A DNA stretch of 64,000 bases from NCBI GenBank assembly GCA_035235625.1, contig CP141140.1:53191351-53255350 (forward strand). Direction: 5' to 3'. Position 1 is the first letter of the stretch. Each line of letters opens with the position of its first letter. A program made the position numbers and the translations under genes. This stretch comes from Saururus chinensis. Its lineage: Eukaryota; Streptophyta; Magnoliopsida; Piperales; Saururaceae. The notes beneath the pieces are model-generated. The model searched no databases. It was not told where the DNA came from and saw nothing but the letters and a program-made list of their open reading frames with translations. This document shows, in pieces, positions 9,625 to 22,085 of the stretch.

Positions 9625-9629
9625 GCAAG

Positions 9630-10600
9630 CTAGACCCTAAGACAATGAAGTGTAATTTTATAAGGTATAGTGAACACTCTAAGGGGTACAAATTCATTAT
9701 TCATCATGTCTATAGGACAGTAATAGAGTCAAGAGATGCATATTTCCGTAAAGATGATTTAGATCCCAAAATTCCTAGTAAGAGGGTAGAATTATTTGAG
9801 GTTGAAAGTAAACAGAGAGTTAGCTCTACTTCTGAGGAAGTGATTGGTTCTCAGCCTACGACTAAGAAAAAAAATGAAATTCTAGCGTTGAGGGAATGGA
9901 GCCCCTATACTATGTTGAGGGACTTCTATGCAAGGCTTGGGGAAGATGAGGTTTCTATAGATGAGCCTATACTTGATGATCCATTAACATTTGAGCAAGC
10001 TATGAAGAGTTCATATTCCAAGAAATGGCAGGCTACTATTCAAGAGGAAATTGACTCTATCTTGAAAAATAAAGTTTGGGAAGTTTTTTACTTGCCCAAG
10101 GATAGAAAACCCAATGGTTGCAAATGGCTTTTCAAGAAAAAGCTTAAGGCATATGGATCAATTGATAAGTATAAAGCTAAACTAGTTGACAAGGGATTCA
10201 CTTAAGTAAGATGAATTGATTTTAAAGAGACTTATTCACCAGTATCTAGTTTTAATTCTATTAGGTGTTTGTTGGCCTTAGTTGCATATTATGACTTAGA
10301 ATTACACCAAATGAATGTAAAGACTGTCTTCATAAATAAAGATTTAGGAAATGAGAATTACATAGTATAATTTAAAGGGTTTGTTGTTATTGGAGAGGAA
10401 CATAAGGTGTGTAGATTTATCAAGTCATTATATGGTTTTAAACAATCTCATGGGCAGTGGTACTTTACTTTTCACAGAGTGTTTTGTGAGTATGGATTCA
10501 TTACTAATGAGTGTGATTATTATGTGTATTCATTGAAAGAGGGAAGTAGATTTATGGTACTCTTATTGTATGTAGATGATATCCTTTTGATGTGAAGTGA
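9630..10600 (+). pseudogene. Copia #1 linker and reverse transcriptase
   Basis: From 9640 the linker reads MKCNFIRYSEHSKGYKF. RT follows: EIDSILKNKVWEV, then GCKWLFKKK and DKYKAKLVDKGFT, a stop, DFKETYSPVSS, LHQMNVKTVF, KSLYGFKQS and the active site LYVDDILL (about 10566-10590). Stops occur at 10203 and about 10368, and after the YVDD. All major motifs are identifiable, but the copy is dead. Confidence 0.88.
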
Positions 10601-11040
10601 CTTGAGCTTGATAGCCCATCTAAAGGAGTAACTTAAGACCCAGTTTGAGATGAGGCATGGATGAGGCCTCCTACATACTTAGTATGAAGAATGACATACA
10701 TAGAAAAGTTAGGTTGCTTAGTATATCTCAAGAATCATACATAGAAAGTTTCTTGAAATGCTTCGGTGTGATTAGTTGAAAAATAATAGAATCTCTTATT
10801 TATAACGATACAATTATATCTAAATTCCAGGCATCATCCTCTGACGAGGATAGACTCAAGATGGAGTCAACACCTTATGCGCAAGCCATTAGAAACTTAA
10901 TATATGTCATGACCTGTACTTGACCTAATTTGAACTATGTTGTAGGGCTTTTGAGTAGATACTAGGCAAACCTAAGCATGCCTCACTAGCAAATAGTAAA
11001 GTGAGTTTTTACGTACTTCCTGGGAACTAAGGGTATGAAA

Positions 11041-11499
11041 CTTACCTATCAGGTTGAGAACCTGTCATTGGCCAAGTATAGTGATTCAGAGTATGTTGGG
11101 ACCTAGATGACAGTAAATTCACTGTAGGTTTTGTTTTCATGTTTGGAGGCGGTACTATAACTCGGACTAGTAAGAAGAAAAAAAGCGTAGCAAAGTAACT
11201 ATAGAAGATGAATTTTATGCATGCAATTTCAACTTCATAAGTGTAGATAAAAGACCTTCTCAGGCTTAGGCTAGAGAGTTGTGCCGATTCCCCTATCTAG
11301 ATGTTTTGTAATAATCTTAAAACTATGTCGACACTTAGAAATAGAAAAATTAGAACCAAAGGTAAACACATAGAAGTACATTATTACTTTGTGTTTGACA
11401 TGCTATTGAAAGGAAAGTTGGTGGTAAACCATTTTCCTACTTTTGAGATATTAGTTGATTCGTTAATGAAGGCCTTAACAACATATCAGTTTGTTTAAT
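11041..11499 (+). pseudogene. Copia #1 RNase H remnant
   Basis: Heavily decayed. AKYSDSEYVG (about 11070-11100) recalls the first catalytic Asp region, and 11370-11499 gives KHIEVHYYFVFDML and DSLMKALTTYQFV, the conserved end of copia RNase H. Several frames and stops lie between. 10600-11040 holds equally decayed RT/RNase H connection sequence. Confidence 0.7.
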
Positions 11500-11634
11500 A
11501 GAATAGGACTTCGATGAGGCTAAGGCACTAGTTCCTATTGAGTTCAATATGAACATTATGCTTATAGGTTGGACTATGACAGAATTAGGTACACAAGTTG
11601 TTGTATGGTCTGTGGGCACTTCACCCAAGTGGGG

Positions 11635-12450
11635 TGTAAGATCTCTAATTTATTTTCTTTTTAATTGTGTGAATTTGTTTGTTTATCGGTTTGATTTAAT
11701 TTTTTTAAGGTAATGAGTTAGATTATTTATTTATTTCTTAAGGTTTAATTTTATTTCAGTTTAGAGTAGTAGTGTCAACTTGATTCACCCAAATTTCTAC
11801 CTATTTAAAGGCATTTTTTTTATATTCCTTTCTCAAAGGAGTGGGGCCCACCATGGAACCGCATCGGTGTGGTATGGAGTGCTACCCATTTCGGCCACCA
11901 ACCTTCTTTTGATTTGTCTAACTAGGATTAGGTGCAATTAAATTCGTTTTTAAGTCAAAAATTGAATGGTCACTTTATGGTATTTTCCCCTATTTTCTAA
12001 CCCAATAATTCAATGTTTAGCCCATAAGTCATGTAATAAAAAGAAATTCTCTAGTCATATGTCAAATGGGGAAGGGCTTAAAATAAGAGGGAGGGGCACC
12101 CATTTCCCAAAGGAGAAACCCTTCTTATGGTAACCATTTCCCCTTTAATTATCCATTAATCTTCCATTTTTGTTTTAATCATCATTATCTTCACTTCTTC
12201 TATTTACACTATTAATTTTCTTCCATCAAAATCATATTTTTAATTCCGATTTAAAACCCTAATTAGGTTATTTTCGTATTTAATCTAAGAAGGTTTTGTA
12301 TCTATCATTTTCCAAGTAGATTTTAGTTTATTAGTTAATTAGTTTTGATTAGGATTAACTAAAACCTCTAATTTTTTGGTAGGATTTCTTTAGGTTGAAG
12401 CTCATTCAAAGGATTCACAAGCTTGATAGAGGTAAGGGGTTTTCTTTCTA
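11635..12450 (+). repeat. Putative 3' LTR of copia #1 (right end not fixed)
   Basis: A purine tract (aagtgggg) directly precedes TGTAAGATC at 11635, as a polypurine tract precedes a 3' LTR. The following 0.8 kb is non-coding and pyrimidine-rich. I find neither a matching 5' LTR nor a clear CA end with a duplication, so the extent is a guess. Confidence 0.4.
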
Positions 12451-13860
12451 AGAAGTTTTCTTCCTTGAAATATCATTATTATGGTTTATTTGAATTTTTT
12501 ATTCATCTTGATGTGTTATAGTGATTTATTAAATATGCATGATTTATGATTGTTTTTGTACGTTTAAGTATGAAAAATAATAGATGTATCATATTTTAGG
12601 CATGGGTAGTGATGATATGAACTTTTAAGAATTTTTATTTATCTTTAGAAGAATTCTAGTTTAATTTCATGAGGTAGAAGACGACTATTTTGATAGTTTT
12701 GTCCTAACTGTTCGATTATCTGCGGGTCGATCGAATGACCAATCACTCCAACAAACCACCAAGCATGTTCAAAAGGCCCAAATAGCTCTTTGTTTTAGAT
12801 TCACAACTATGTTTTAGATACTTTTACTTTGAGTTTCGCTTTCAAATTTTTTTTGCGAATATATTATCATTAATATATGATACTCCTAATCTTTCAAAGT
12901 TTTTCAGAATAATATATATTTATTATTATTTTTGGAATACATATTATACAGTAAAATAGCTCTCTATTTTCGTGTTTATAAGCATGTTTAATGATGAAAA
13001 CATATGATTTTTTGTTCCTTATTTTTATGATGGATTGATATATATGTTATAATAATGTTATAAAAATTTCAAGTTGTTTAGAGTACGATAAGTTAATGGC
13101 ATAATCATACATTTGAAGGTTGCCTATTCTGGAAGAACTACACTATCTCATTAATTAAATCACAAAAAATATTTTTTTGTACTTATTTTTATATGATATT
13201 TATTTATATGTTAATTAAGCCTATGATGTAGATTTTTGTAAATTTTCACTTTGATTGGAGTTTATTTACTATTTTCCCTAAAATGTACAAGTTACATCTT
13301 GTGATTATGTTAAAACATCTACTTAAGCTAGTATGGGATAAATAAGTATATGCGCAATTTTAAGTGGGATTTTGATGATTTCTTTATATTTACTCCATGA
13401 TTTTAATAGATTATGACCATGATGAATTGTGGATTCTTGTACATGTCACATTAATTACATATAAACTATGTTACGCATGTTTTAGCTCAATTATAAACAC
13501 AATTATGTATGTATATTTTTAGTCATGCTTATATGATTTTATTTGTCATAAATAGTCCATGTTTTATGTATATTAGGACTAATTAGAATATGTTTTCCCA
13601 TGCTTAATTTCATTAAACATTTCTCACTTATGTATCATATCGAATGCATAATGAGAATGACTTGTAAGCAAAGATTACTTGTGTTTATCTTTGATCAATT
13701 TATTAGATGTCGTAGTTTTTTGGATTACATCCAATTGGATTAGTTTTTACGTCCATTGGGCGAGGTTTTATGTTCCTTCAAAGATAGTTTTCCTCCCCAT
13801 GTGAGAAGAGAAGAATGTTATAACGAGTTAAATTGATGAGTCTTTCTGGACATTGTTGAC
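12450..13860. other. AT-rich intergenic DNA
   Basis: No ORF of substance, no recognised repeat family and no gene signal. It is probably old transposon debris. Confidence 0.5.
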
Positions 13861-13898
13861 ATAAAAAAAAATTCAAAATTCAAAATTCAAATGTAAAG

Positions 13899-14245
13899 AG
13901 TTCAGAGCTTGACTAGCTCTGGATGAGATCAATTTTCAAAATAGACAAAGTCTCAAAAGTGGACAAAGTCCAAAAGAAAAAAAAATTTCTAATGCTACAC
14001 ACGTAGGAATGTGATAAAAAAAATCAAATTTCAAAAGCCAAGATTTCGGAGCTTGACTAGCTCTGAGTAAGACCAAATTTTTTAAATGGATAAAGCCTCC
14101 GAAGTGGACAAAGTCTAAAAAAAAAATAAGGAAACAAAATCTAATCTTACACATGTAGGAATGGACTAAGGCTTTTAACAACAAAAAAAAGTGAAGAGGT
14201 AAGATCTAATCCTACACACATAGGAATGGACTAAGGCTTCCAACA
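13899..14245 (+). repeat. Imperfect tandem repeat, about 140-bp unit
   Basis: Two units of about 140 bp start with gagcttgactagctctg (about 13906 and 14049). They continue with 'gtggacaaagtc', A-rich stretches and a 'tacacacgtaggaatg' type end. A third, shorter unit with only the end motif covers about 14195-14240. Preceded by (ttcaaaa)n at 13869-13890. The array could belong to an LTR. Confidence 0.7.
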
Positions 14246-16950
14246 AAATTTTTTATTATGAGAGGACATCATGGGGCCTCTTTACATTTAAAGTTAAATG
14301 GCTGAGGGAGGCTTTGTAAGCCTCACATGGCCACATAAATTTTTTTTGCAAAGGGCATGTGAGACCTCATAAGTCTCACATCAAAATAGCCATAAAACAG
14401 AAATAAATGAAAAGGCTAGGTAAGACTCGTGGGTCCCACACTATTGTTTTGTTAAAAAAAAAATATGTTCAGCCATGAAAGACCAAAATGGCTGAAAATA
14501 CAAAAAAAAATTTAATTCCAAAAGAACTCAAAGTTCAAAGAAAAAAAAAGAAGGTTGTGTGGAAAATTTCATGGGCCTCACATAAGGAATGAGAAGATTA
14601 AATCAAAGCCTTGATGCCCGTGATCCCCTACTGTAAAAATGATGATGAAATAAAGAAATATAATAAAAAAATAAAGAAAAAAATAAAATGATAATGTGTA
14701 AAAGTGGAGAGGACCAAGTCAAATATATAATGCTCGGTCTTCTCTCACACTTCCCAATTCCTCCACTAATCAAGTGGTTCTCACCAACCCTCCCACTAAC
14801 CTATTTCTCATCTCCCACTAATCCACTCTCCACTTTTTATAAACTACCTTTCTAACTCACCACACTACTTTGCTTAATCGTGCAACTCTCATCCTATAAA
14901 TACCCCTTCGTTTCCATAAGAAGAGGCTTTTGGCTTTCAAGTCTAGGAAACTTCTAAAAGAGAAATCCAGAAGTCCATCACACATCAAGTTCCTAAAAAG
15001 CCTTGACCTTCAAAAAGTCGAAGAAGATCGAAGAATTGGAAAACAAGCAGAAACACTCAAAAAGGAAGAAGAACCTATGCAAGGGGAGCTCTCATCTTCA
15101 AAAAGAATTTTCCTTGTTTTCTTCTTTTCTTTTCCTTTTTAAACTTAAAAGTTGTAGCCACTTCTCCTGACAATTCTCTTTTCTTATTTTAATAAAATTC
15201 CAGTTGTTTTTTTTATTTTTGCCAACTAATCGAAGGGTTTTGAAAATTGAACAATTACCACTACTCACTTTAAAGTGTAAAGAGTAGTCTTGATTATTCA
15301 AGAGAAGGTCGTCCCACATAAAAAAAAGGTTCTTCTCTACCCCTTGTAAGGAAGGATCACCTGATCCATTCCTTTGTCTTGTGCATAGAGAACAATCGAA
15401 ATCCACTAACAGACATGAGAAGTCATGTTGGTTTGTCTATGTGCACCATATTACCAAGGGGCACTTTCCTCGTTAGGGATTTACCCAAACTACTCTAGTT
15501 TTCCTTTCTAGGAATTCATACTTCTTTATTAGGATTTCCAAGGTAAGCAGGTCTACTTGTGCTTCGGCTAAAATAAACAGAGTTATTTTATCTATTTTGA
15601 GACATTCACCATATTATTTATGTTTGTGTATAGATTATAATGCTTATTGACATAATTTGTATAGGGACAATTATGTTTATATTACATGATGCGCATAAAA
15701 TGATTACACTTGAATAGTGAAATGGAATGTAGTTTGATACACATGATTATGCAGGGTGAATGTGAATATTGATACTTACATTTATGCAGGAGGTGAATGA
15801 ATCATAAAACATAAATAATTGCACAAAGTGTGCATGTGTATTATGAATGAATGAACCTATGATCCACATGTGGTACGAATGTGTATGTAGAATGTGACTT
15901 ATCTTATGATACACACATGTAGAGAATTGATATGGGATGCATGTTTAAATTGACTTTTATGGGAAAAATTCATGTGGTGTTATCATGAGCTTATATTTTT
16001 TTAAAAAATATTTATTGAGCTAAACACATTCTTCTTTTGTTTGTGGTTTTATTTTGGGGTTGTATGTTGTGTCATGTTAGTACTCAGGGTGATCTTTATG
16101 TCAAACTTGAGGATAGACATGTGCCATGAGAGGGGGTTAGGTGTTTGGGTTATTTTAGACTTGTTATATGATAGATGATCTTATACTTAACTTTATTTCA
16201 TACTTTGAATAGCCTATGATGGTTTTAGATACATTGCAGCTTTAGGGTTTGAGATTATGTTTATTATACATTTTATAGGTATTATGTTAGACTAAGATGG
16301 TTAATTATTTTTTTTACCTTATGTTATTTAATTTTGCACAAAGGGCACGCGCGTTGTGTACTTCGATGAGAACCAAAGATGTGTTAGTATTCAGCTATGT
16401 TGCGTTGTGTCCCACCTTTTTTAACTGGGTTCGGGTCATGGTGATGTGGTAGAGTGTGACATGGGGGATGTTCGGTGAGTGGGTTTGTACCCACATAATT
16501 GAACCCAAAATAGAGAGAAACATGATATGAGGTGGAAAAGGTGGGCCCCACACTATGAGTTTGTTGAGCCTCACTTGAACTCAACGTGGGCAGTTATTTA
16601 AGGGAGAGTACAACAGATTCTCCCTTCACCTGGTTATCTTCTTCCTCTTCCATGTAAAACCAAAAACAATAAGTTTTTCACAGTTGTGTGACTACCAAAA
16701 GAGGATTAAGCACTCTTGGGGAAAATTGAGACAAGGCAGACATTCTCAACTTCTCTTCGGTGTGTGGTGATCAAGTCTCTCTCATCTTTCTGTTGTTCGT
16801 CCTTCAAGCCCTTTCAAGCCAGTTGTTCCTAGTGATTGGCAAGTGACATATAGAAGTAACTTTAAACTTTGCGAATGTTTTAGTGTTCAAGAGGTGTTTC
16901 GTAGAAGATTATATTTAACCTATGTCCCCAGGTTTCCACCCTAAAAGTTA
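14246..16950. other. Unassigned non-coding DNA, possibly LTR
   Basis: Contains a TATA-like 'cctataaatacccc' at about 14893-14906, followed by pyrimidine-poor leader-like sequence, and a second leader-like stretch near 16590-16680. These suggest one or two retrotransposon LTRs, but I could not find paired ends or duplications. No coding domain is seen; the short ORF at 14930-15142 is lysine-rich and not convincing. Confidence 0.4.
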
Positions 16951-16982
16951 GTGTGTATTTATTTATATTTAATTAAATTTAG

Positions 16983-17107
16983 AATGAGGCTATATGCACC
17001 CTAATAATCCCCTCGGTACCCTAATAACCCCATAAATCCCCTTAAGAATTTAAGAATAAAATAAGGTATTAAAAGAATTATTGGGGTATATATAGCCTCA
17101 TTTTTTA
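16983..17107. mobile_element. Small hairpin MITE
   Basis: The left arm starts aatgaggctatatgcaccct and the right arm ends ggggtatatatagcctcatt; the arms pair over about 25 bp with few mismatches. The AT-rich flanks (16950-16982 and 17108-17130) also pair partly, so the true ends may lie further out. No target duplication could be fixed. Confidence 0.65.
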
Positions 17108-17129
17108 ATTTATATACACAATTTATAAA

Positions 17130-18006
17130 TTAATTTATTATTTAAAAAATATAATTATTTATTGCATATTTTAGCCGGGATTATTCAATTGGTACCACGA
17201 TCACGTGAACCTTGGCCCTAGCATGGCCCGCCGCTTCCCCTGCGCGCCACGGGTAGGAGAATTCCACCTGATTTTGTATTAATTCTCAGGCGATGTGATC
17301 ATAATCTCCTTCTTTGACTTTGATATAACATCAACTTTGGCCTTCGCCTTCTGAAACCCTGCGGATATGTCCGTCAGCTTGTCCCTCACCTCACCTCATC
17401 TGTCCTTTTGGAAATTGTATCGAACACTCGGTTAGCAGCCGTCTGCAGGTCCAGGAAATATTAACGTTGGAGCCGGTGTCAGCCCTCGGAGATCTGAAGC
17501 TGGTGGCTTGGTGGCGCACGGCTTTTGCTCCAGGTACTGCTCCTCTTCATCCATGATAGCCCCTTCTCTTTCTCACCGGCACCATGGCGGCGCCGCGTGC
17601 AGAAGGTGCGGAAGTGAGAGGGGGATAAGCGAAAGAGGAGTGACGGAACAGAGAGGGATGTAGGCGGGGGAGGACCTATACTGGGCGGCGGTGAAATTTC
17701 CTTCTGATCCACGTGAGGCACACGTGGTTGGGACTTAGAATTCATGTCAGTAAAATGGATTTAAGCTCACTAAGAATTTATTTTCTCTTTCTTCATCATG
17801 AACCGAATGGAAGCCACCGAAACACTAGTTGATCAATTTTGAAATGTCTTGTAAAAGAATCCACCCAGAATAGAATAAAGGAAAATTAATCAAGTAATTA
17901 AACAAACTATACATGAAGTGTCAGGCTTCACATGTTACATGCATGCTGACTATTTCCAATAGCAGAATCATAATGAGAGCACTTCAATCAAATGATAAGA
18001 GTGTGA
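17130..18006 (-). other. 3' flank of the polygalacturonase gene
   Basis: Downstream, on the minus strand, of the polygalacturonase stop codon. GC-richer between 17200 and 17720. The 88-codon minus-strand frame at 17479-17745 is Pro/Ser-rich with no recognisable domain and is not called as a gene. Some of this is probably 3' UTR. Confidence 0.5.
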
Positions 18007-19843
18007 TTAGACGCAAGAAGGTGGTATTTGCTGGCCAAAAGAAACTCCGTGCACGTTGTAGCAGGATGAGACTGAGGGGCCTCCTCCTTCCCCATCATAT
18101 TTCAAGTTGATGTTGCTTAGCTCCACGTTCCGGCATGGCATTCCCTTACTACATAGAATGTTCACCGCTATCTTCGAGGCCGACACTCCCCGAATGTCCC
18201 TGAAGATTATGTTGCTCAGCTGAACCCGTGATGGTGACTGCAATTCATAAAACCAGTAGACATATAGAGATGAAGCAGTACTCATTGGATCAGTCAGTCC
18301 ATCAATCAATTGGTATATAGAGAGAGAGACAGACAGCTAGACAGTATTGTTGATCAAAGTACCTGAAGGTTGCACGAAGAATAAGGGCAGTATTGTTGAT
18401 CTATGACAATTGGATTACTGACATTTTTCATGACCAAGTCCTCAAAAGTGAGATTGGAAGCCGAGGTGTAGGCAGGGGAGCTGGGCCAAGTCTTGATCCT
18501 CACCCCATTGTCTGTGCCTATGAAAGTGCAGTTCTTTACTGTCAAGCCCACCACATCCCCTTCATGGACATCCCTTCCCAAGCTGCCCACGCTGATGCCG
18601 TGCCCAGGCCCACAGAAAACGTTGGAGATGGTGATGTTGGAGCTGCCGGGACCGATCGACACGCAGTCGTCGCCGGTTCCAATTGCCGATCGCGAGACTC
18701 GGACGCCACTGGACGACGATATGTGGATGCCGTCGGTGTTGGGGCTGTCCGTAGGCGCCGAGATGGTTAGAGCTTGGAGCTTAATGTTGTGTGATGCAAA
18801 AATGATCATGTGGAAGAACTTGCTGTCAATTGAAGATATGCTTCGGATAGTCGTGTCATTGACAAAGCTGAATCTTAGAGACTGTAGCATTCAAAAGTTA
18901 CATAAGTGAATCTGTTCATATTTTACCTAGGCAATATACATGGGTCCTGTTAGTATAAGTCCGAGTTCAAACACTAACGTGTGCTAGACTCGTTCATGAT
19001 TTTTTCTATTAAACTCCCTAAAAATAGCCGATATGCTAGAAAGCACGATGATATATTACGTTCCGATTTGTGCTAGGCATGCCAAGGTAGTACCTTATTT
19101 ATACCTTAATAGTTTCTCGCTAACATGAACTATTTGAAGGTGCATGTTATTCAGGTAGGCAGGTTTGAATCACAAGCCTGGTACCTCTATCATCGTATAC
19201 CATCTGATCTCAATTTAACGACTCGCAAATGTTTGACGTTTTTCTACGTCATATCTTTATTGAAAGAAGATCTTTAAGAGTATATGTACTTACTGTGGGC
19301 AGAGGTTTGCAATTTTGGCTCTTGGGGCACTTGTTGTGGGGCCAGGCTTCAGCACCCCGGCCATCGAACTTTCCTCCCCCAGTGATCATCAACCCATTGA
19401 CATACTGGAATTCAATCCAAGTCTCTGAGTAGAACTTATCTAGGTCAGGTGCCTTCACCATCCCCTTGACTTGGAATACAGTGGACCCTTTGCATGGCCC
19501 CTTCATCACCACTGGGCCCAGCATGAATGTCCCCTCTGGAATGAAGACCCTCCCAATTCCTTCCCATTCACAAGCCCCCTTCCAAGCACTCATCAATGCC
19601 TGCAATCACAATATCATTCTCCCATTTACCGCTACAGAGAAGCTTGTACGAAATAACCAAGGGCAAAATGAAAAAACACATAAAAAGAGTGCTCACCTCA
19701 CTGATATCCGATGTTCCATCAGCAATGGCGCCGAAACCCTTCACGTTGAAAATCTTGTGTAAGGGAAACTCAGCTCCGGCCACCCCTATTGTGAAGAACA
19801 TTATAAACAGACAAACTGTTCCCAGATTTAAGTATCGACCCAT
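18007..19843 (-). CDS. Polygalacturonase (GH28), complete 4-exon gene
   Basis: Secreted enzyme that hydrolyses the alpha-1,4-galacturonan of pectin in the cell wall. Coding exons: 19697-19843, 19294-19599, 18363-18881 and 18007-18237. All introns are GT-AG and phase 0 (97, 412 and 125 bp), giving 400 aa. Residues 1-23 form a signal peptide (FIMFFTIGVAGA). GH28 motifs are all present: SPNTDG (197-202, with D201), GTGDDC (219-224, with D222/D223), CGPGHG (241-246, with H245) and RIK (279-281). The length is typical. The KAPDLDKF and GGGKFDG segments resemble the plant clade that includes pollen exo-polygalacturonases; exo versus endo action is inferred from this only. Upstream TATA at 19975-19983. 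No break is seen, so it is likely functional. Confidence 0.95.
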
Positions 19844-19974
19844 GATTTCCCTTCAATCTTTCTGACCAAAAGAACCGGGAAACCTGAAAGGAAACAACTG
19901 CTGCAAGCACTACCTTCGGCCTCCTTGATCTACCTTAAGCAATTCGATGCAATGAACAGCCAACATCGCTGTGT

Positions 19975-19983
19975 CTATTTATA
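19975..19983 (-). promoter_or_regulatory. TATA box of the polygalacturonase gene
   Basis: tataaatag on the minus strand, about 132 bp before the ATG, leaving room for a transcription start and a 5' UTR of roughly 100 nt. The promoter region extends towards 20440; no further element is identified. Confidence 0.6.
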
Positions 19984-20439
19984 CTGCAATCTCCAGATAC
20001 ACAGAGAAGACGAGGAGTTTCTTGTGTTTGAAGTGTCAGCAAAACTCCCATGGCTTATCAGGTTATGTCGTGGGGAGATGTATAGACTGCCAGGTATGGT
20101 TGTAACTGCCTTTTTTCTTCAAGCAGCAGGTGATGCAGTAAGTGACGGCGAGCTTGACGTGCGTGTGCATGCTTCAGGACTTTAACTGCCTTTCAGTTTC
20201 TCCCTTCAAACTGCCGCCAACTTCTCTTTTGAACCAGCCTTCTGAATCATCTTCTGGCCGCCAAATGCTGTGTTGATCAAATTCCCGGTTTGCTGTGATG
20301 TGGGATTCCTTCAGGTGGAGGTGATGATCGCCCAGGGGGGAACGACTCATGCCTGGATTGGGGAATTGGAACCCTTCACATGCAAGTGAGCGGGCGGACT
20401 TCAGGTGGCGGTTACGTGATTGATTGAATGTTTTATTTT

Positions 20440-20770
20440 ACCAAAATGCCCCTCCTTAAGTGCACTTTTTTATTGTTGTTGATTAACGCTCCTGGAAGGA
20501 GGACAATTGACATACTGACTCAGTGTTTTAATTTTTAAGTCCCTGGCATTATTTATGTTCATAGAAAGAAAAAAAGTGTACCAGCCAGCCTTGTCACTGA
20601 TCTCCTAGTATGTATATTGTGGACATGGCCCACAGCTATCGTATATTAATAGCGTAGTAGTTTTGATGGAACGATGAAACTTACTTTTAAGATATGGGAA
20701 AATATGCTTACCATACTATTTTTTAAGTACTTAATTATTTAAATTAAATATAATAAATTTATTAGTAAAA
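20440..20770. other. Intergenic AT-rich DNA
   Basis: No gene signals. 20715-20770 resembles the internal sequence of the MITE family of 54.0-55.4 kb (ttaagtacttaattatttaaattaaa). Confidence 0.4.
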
Positions 20771-20997
20771 AAAATTATATAAATAATATTAAATTTTTAT
20801 TTATTAAAATAATAAAAAGAGAAAATATTTACTAAAATAGTGTTCGTTTTAGCCATACAAGTGTTAGCTAAGTACTAATGCCTGTGTAGTTTTATTTTAA
20901 TTTTGTTTATAATTTTATCCTTATAAATGCCAAAATCAATACTATGTCCTGCATTTCAGTGCGCAATACTTAAATTATTACAATGACTTATTTGTCC

Positions 20998-21142
20998 TCT
21001 CTTTATTCTCTCTCCTCTTTCTCTCTCTTCACTCTTTCTCTCCTCTCTCTATTCACTCTCTCTTCTCTCTCTCTCCTCACTTTCAACTATCTCTCTTCTT
21101 CTCTCTATCCCTTCTTTTTCTCTCTCTTCTCTCATCTCTTCT
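20998..21142 (+). repeat. CT-rich low-complexity tract
   Basis: Mostly ctctct with tttc interruptions. Complementary in composition to the GA-rich tract at 21305-21550, so the two can pair within one element. Confidence 0.85.
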
Positions 21143-21304
21143 AAAGGACAAAGTCATGAATCTAAAAAAAAAAGCATATTAATTTCGTCTTTCGTAAAAT
21201 ATCATATTTTATTTATAATATATTATTTTAATATATAATAAATAAGTAAACAAATTTAATTAAATTTCCTACTTTCTCCCCTCTCTCCTCGTAGCCGGAG
21301 CTCA

Positions 21305-21552
21305 CTCTCACATGCATGAGAGAGAGATAGGGAGGAGAGAAAGAGAAAGAAGAGAAGAGACAAAGTGAAGAGAGAGAAAGTGGAGAGAGAGTTTTTGTGA
21401 AGAGAGAGAATATTGAGTGAAGAGAGAGGAGAGAGAAAAGAAGCTGAAAGAGAGAGGAGAGAGAGTGAATAAAGAGAATAGCGAGAGAGGAGAGAAAGTG
21501 AATAAAGAGAAAAAGAAGAGAGAGAAAGAGGAGAGAGAGAGATAAGAGATGA
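21305..21552 (+). repeat. GA-rich low-complexity tract
   Basis: gagaga repeats with aa interruptions; the serine/leucine ORF read on its minus strand is an artefact of composition. Confidence 0.85.
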
Positions 21553-22085
21553 TAAATCAGTCATTGTACTGATTTTGTCGTTGTGAAGGATGCTTCACAA
21601 TGAAGAAATGCAATACATAATATTGATTTCATCCTTCAACATAAAAAAATTTTAAAAAAAAATGCTAACAGACAAGTTGAGAGGGATGAAGTCAAAAGTG
21701 AGGTCCTTGTAGAGGAGATAGAGATAGCGTGAGTAAAAATAGGAGATGAGGTAGATTGAAGAAGAGATAGAGGGAAAGAGGCAATTGGATCACCCACAAG
21801 ATAGGGCGGGGGGAAGGGGTAAAAAGACTCATAATTTTGTCCTTTTAGAGTAACAATATCAGAAATCACCATTTAATAGAAAAGATGAAATCACCAAATA
21901 AATAAATAAAGCTACGCATGCACAAGCGCCTATGTGACAAAAAGCAACACTATTTTGGTAAATATTTTTATCTCTCTACTATTTAGGTAATTAATTTTTA
22001 AAACACTATTTATATAATTTTCCCTAAAACCAACTAATTATTTAAAAGCTTGTTTTTTTATAATAAAGATACTTTAAAAAAAGAG

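Larger units (their letters stand above)
7213..11640 (+). mobile_element. Ty1/copia retrotransposon #1, decayed
   Basis: Order on the plus strand: gag, zinc knuckle, protease remnant, integrase, RT, RNase H. This is the copia order, with integrase before RT. Many stops and frameshifts are present. The element carries a foreign insert (9253-9624) and a 48-bp tandem duplication. A purine-rich tract before 11635 and a TG there suggest the start of the 3' LTR. No 5' LTR is recognised. Confidence 0.88.
20771..22023. mobile_element. MULE-like element with long inverted repeats
   Basis: 20771-20920 and the reverse complement of about 21870-22023 match over roughly 150 bp with gaps, sharing attatataaata, atatttaccaaaatagtgtt and gcctgtgtagtttatt-type segments. 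Between them lie a CT-rich tract and a GA-rich tract that are also inverted to each other. No transposase is present. Long terminal inverted repeats of this kind fit a non-autonomous Mutator-like or foldback element; no 9-bp duplication could be fixed. Related ends recur at about 22086 and 39590. Confidence 0.55.

Noticed and set aside
13860-16950. Possible endogenous pararetrovirus, because of TATA-leader-like sequence and repeats
   Set aside because: No movement protein, coat or caulimovirus-type RT domain is present; the RT domains in the window are all Ty1 or Ty3 type.
17479-17745. 88-codon Pro/Ser-rich ORF downstream of the polygalacturonase
   Set aside because: No domain and no splice link to the gene; probably a chance frame in GC-rich flank.
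18393-18909. Plus-strand ORFs of 125 and 138 codons
   Set aside because: Antisense shadows of polygalacturonase exon 3.
21256-21564. 102-codon minus-strand ORF rich in Ser and Leu
   Set aside because: Composition artefact of the GA-rich tract.
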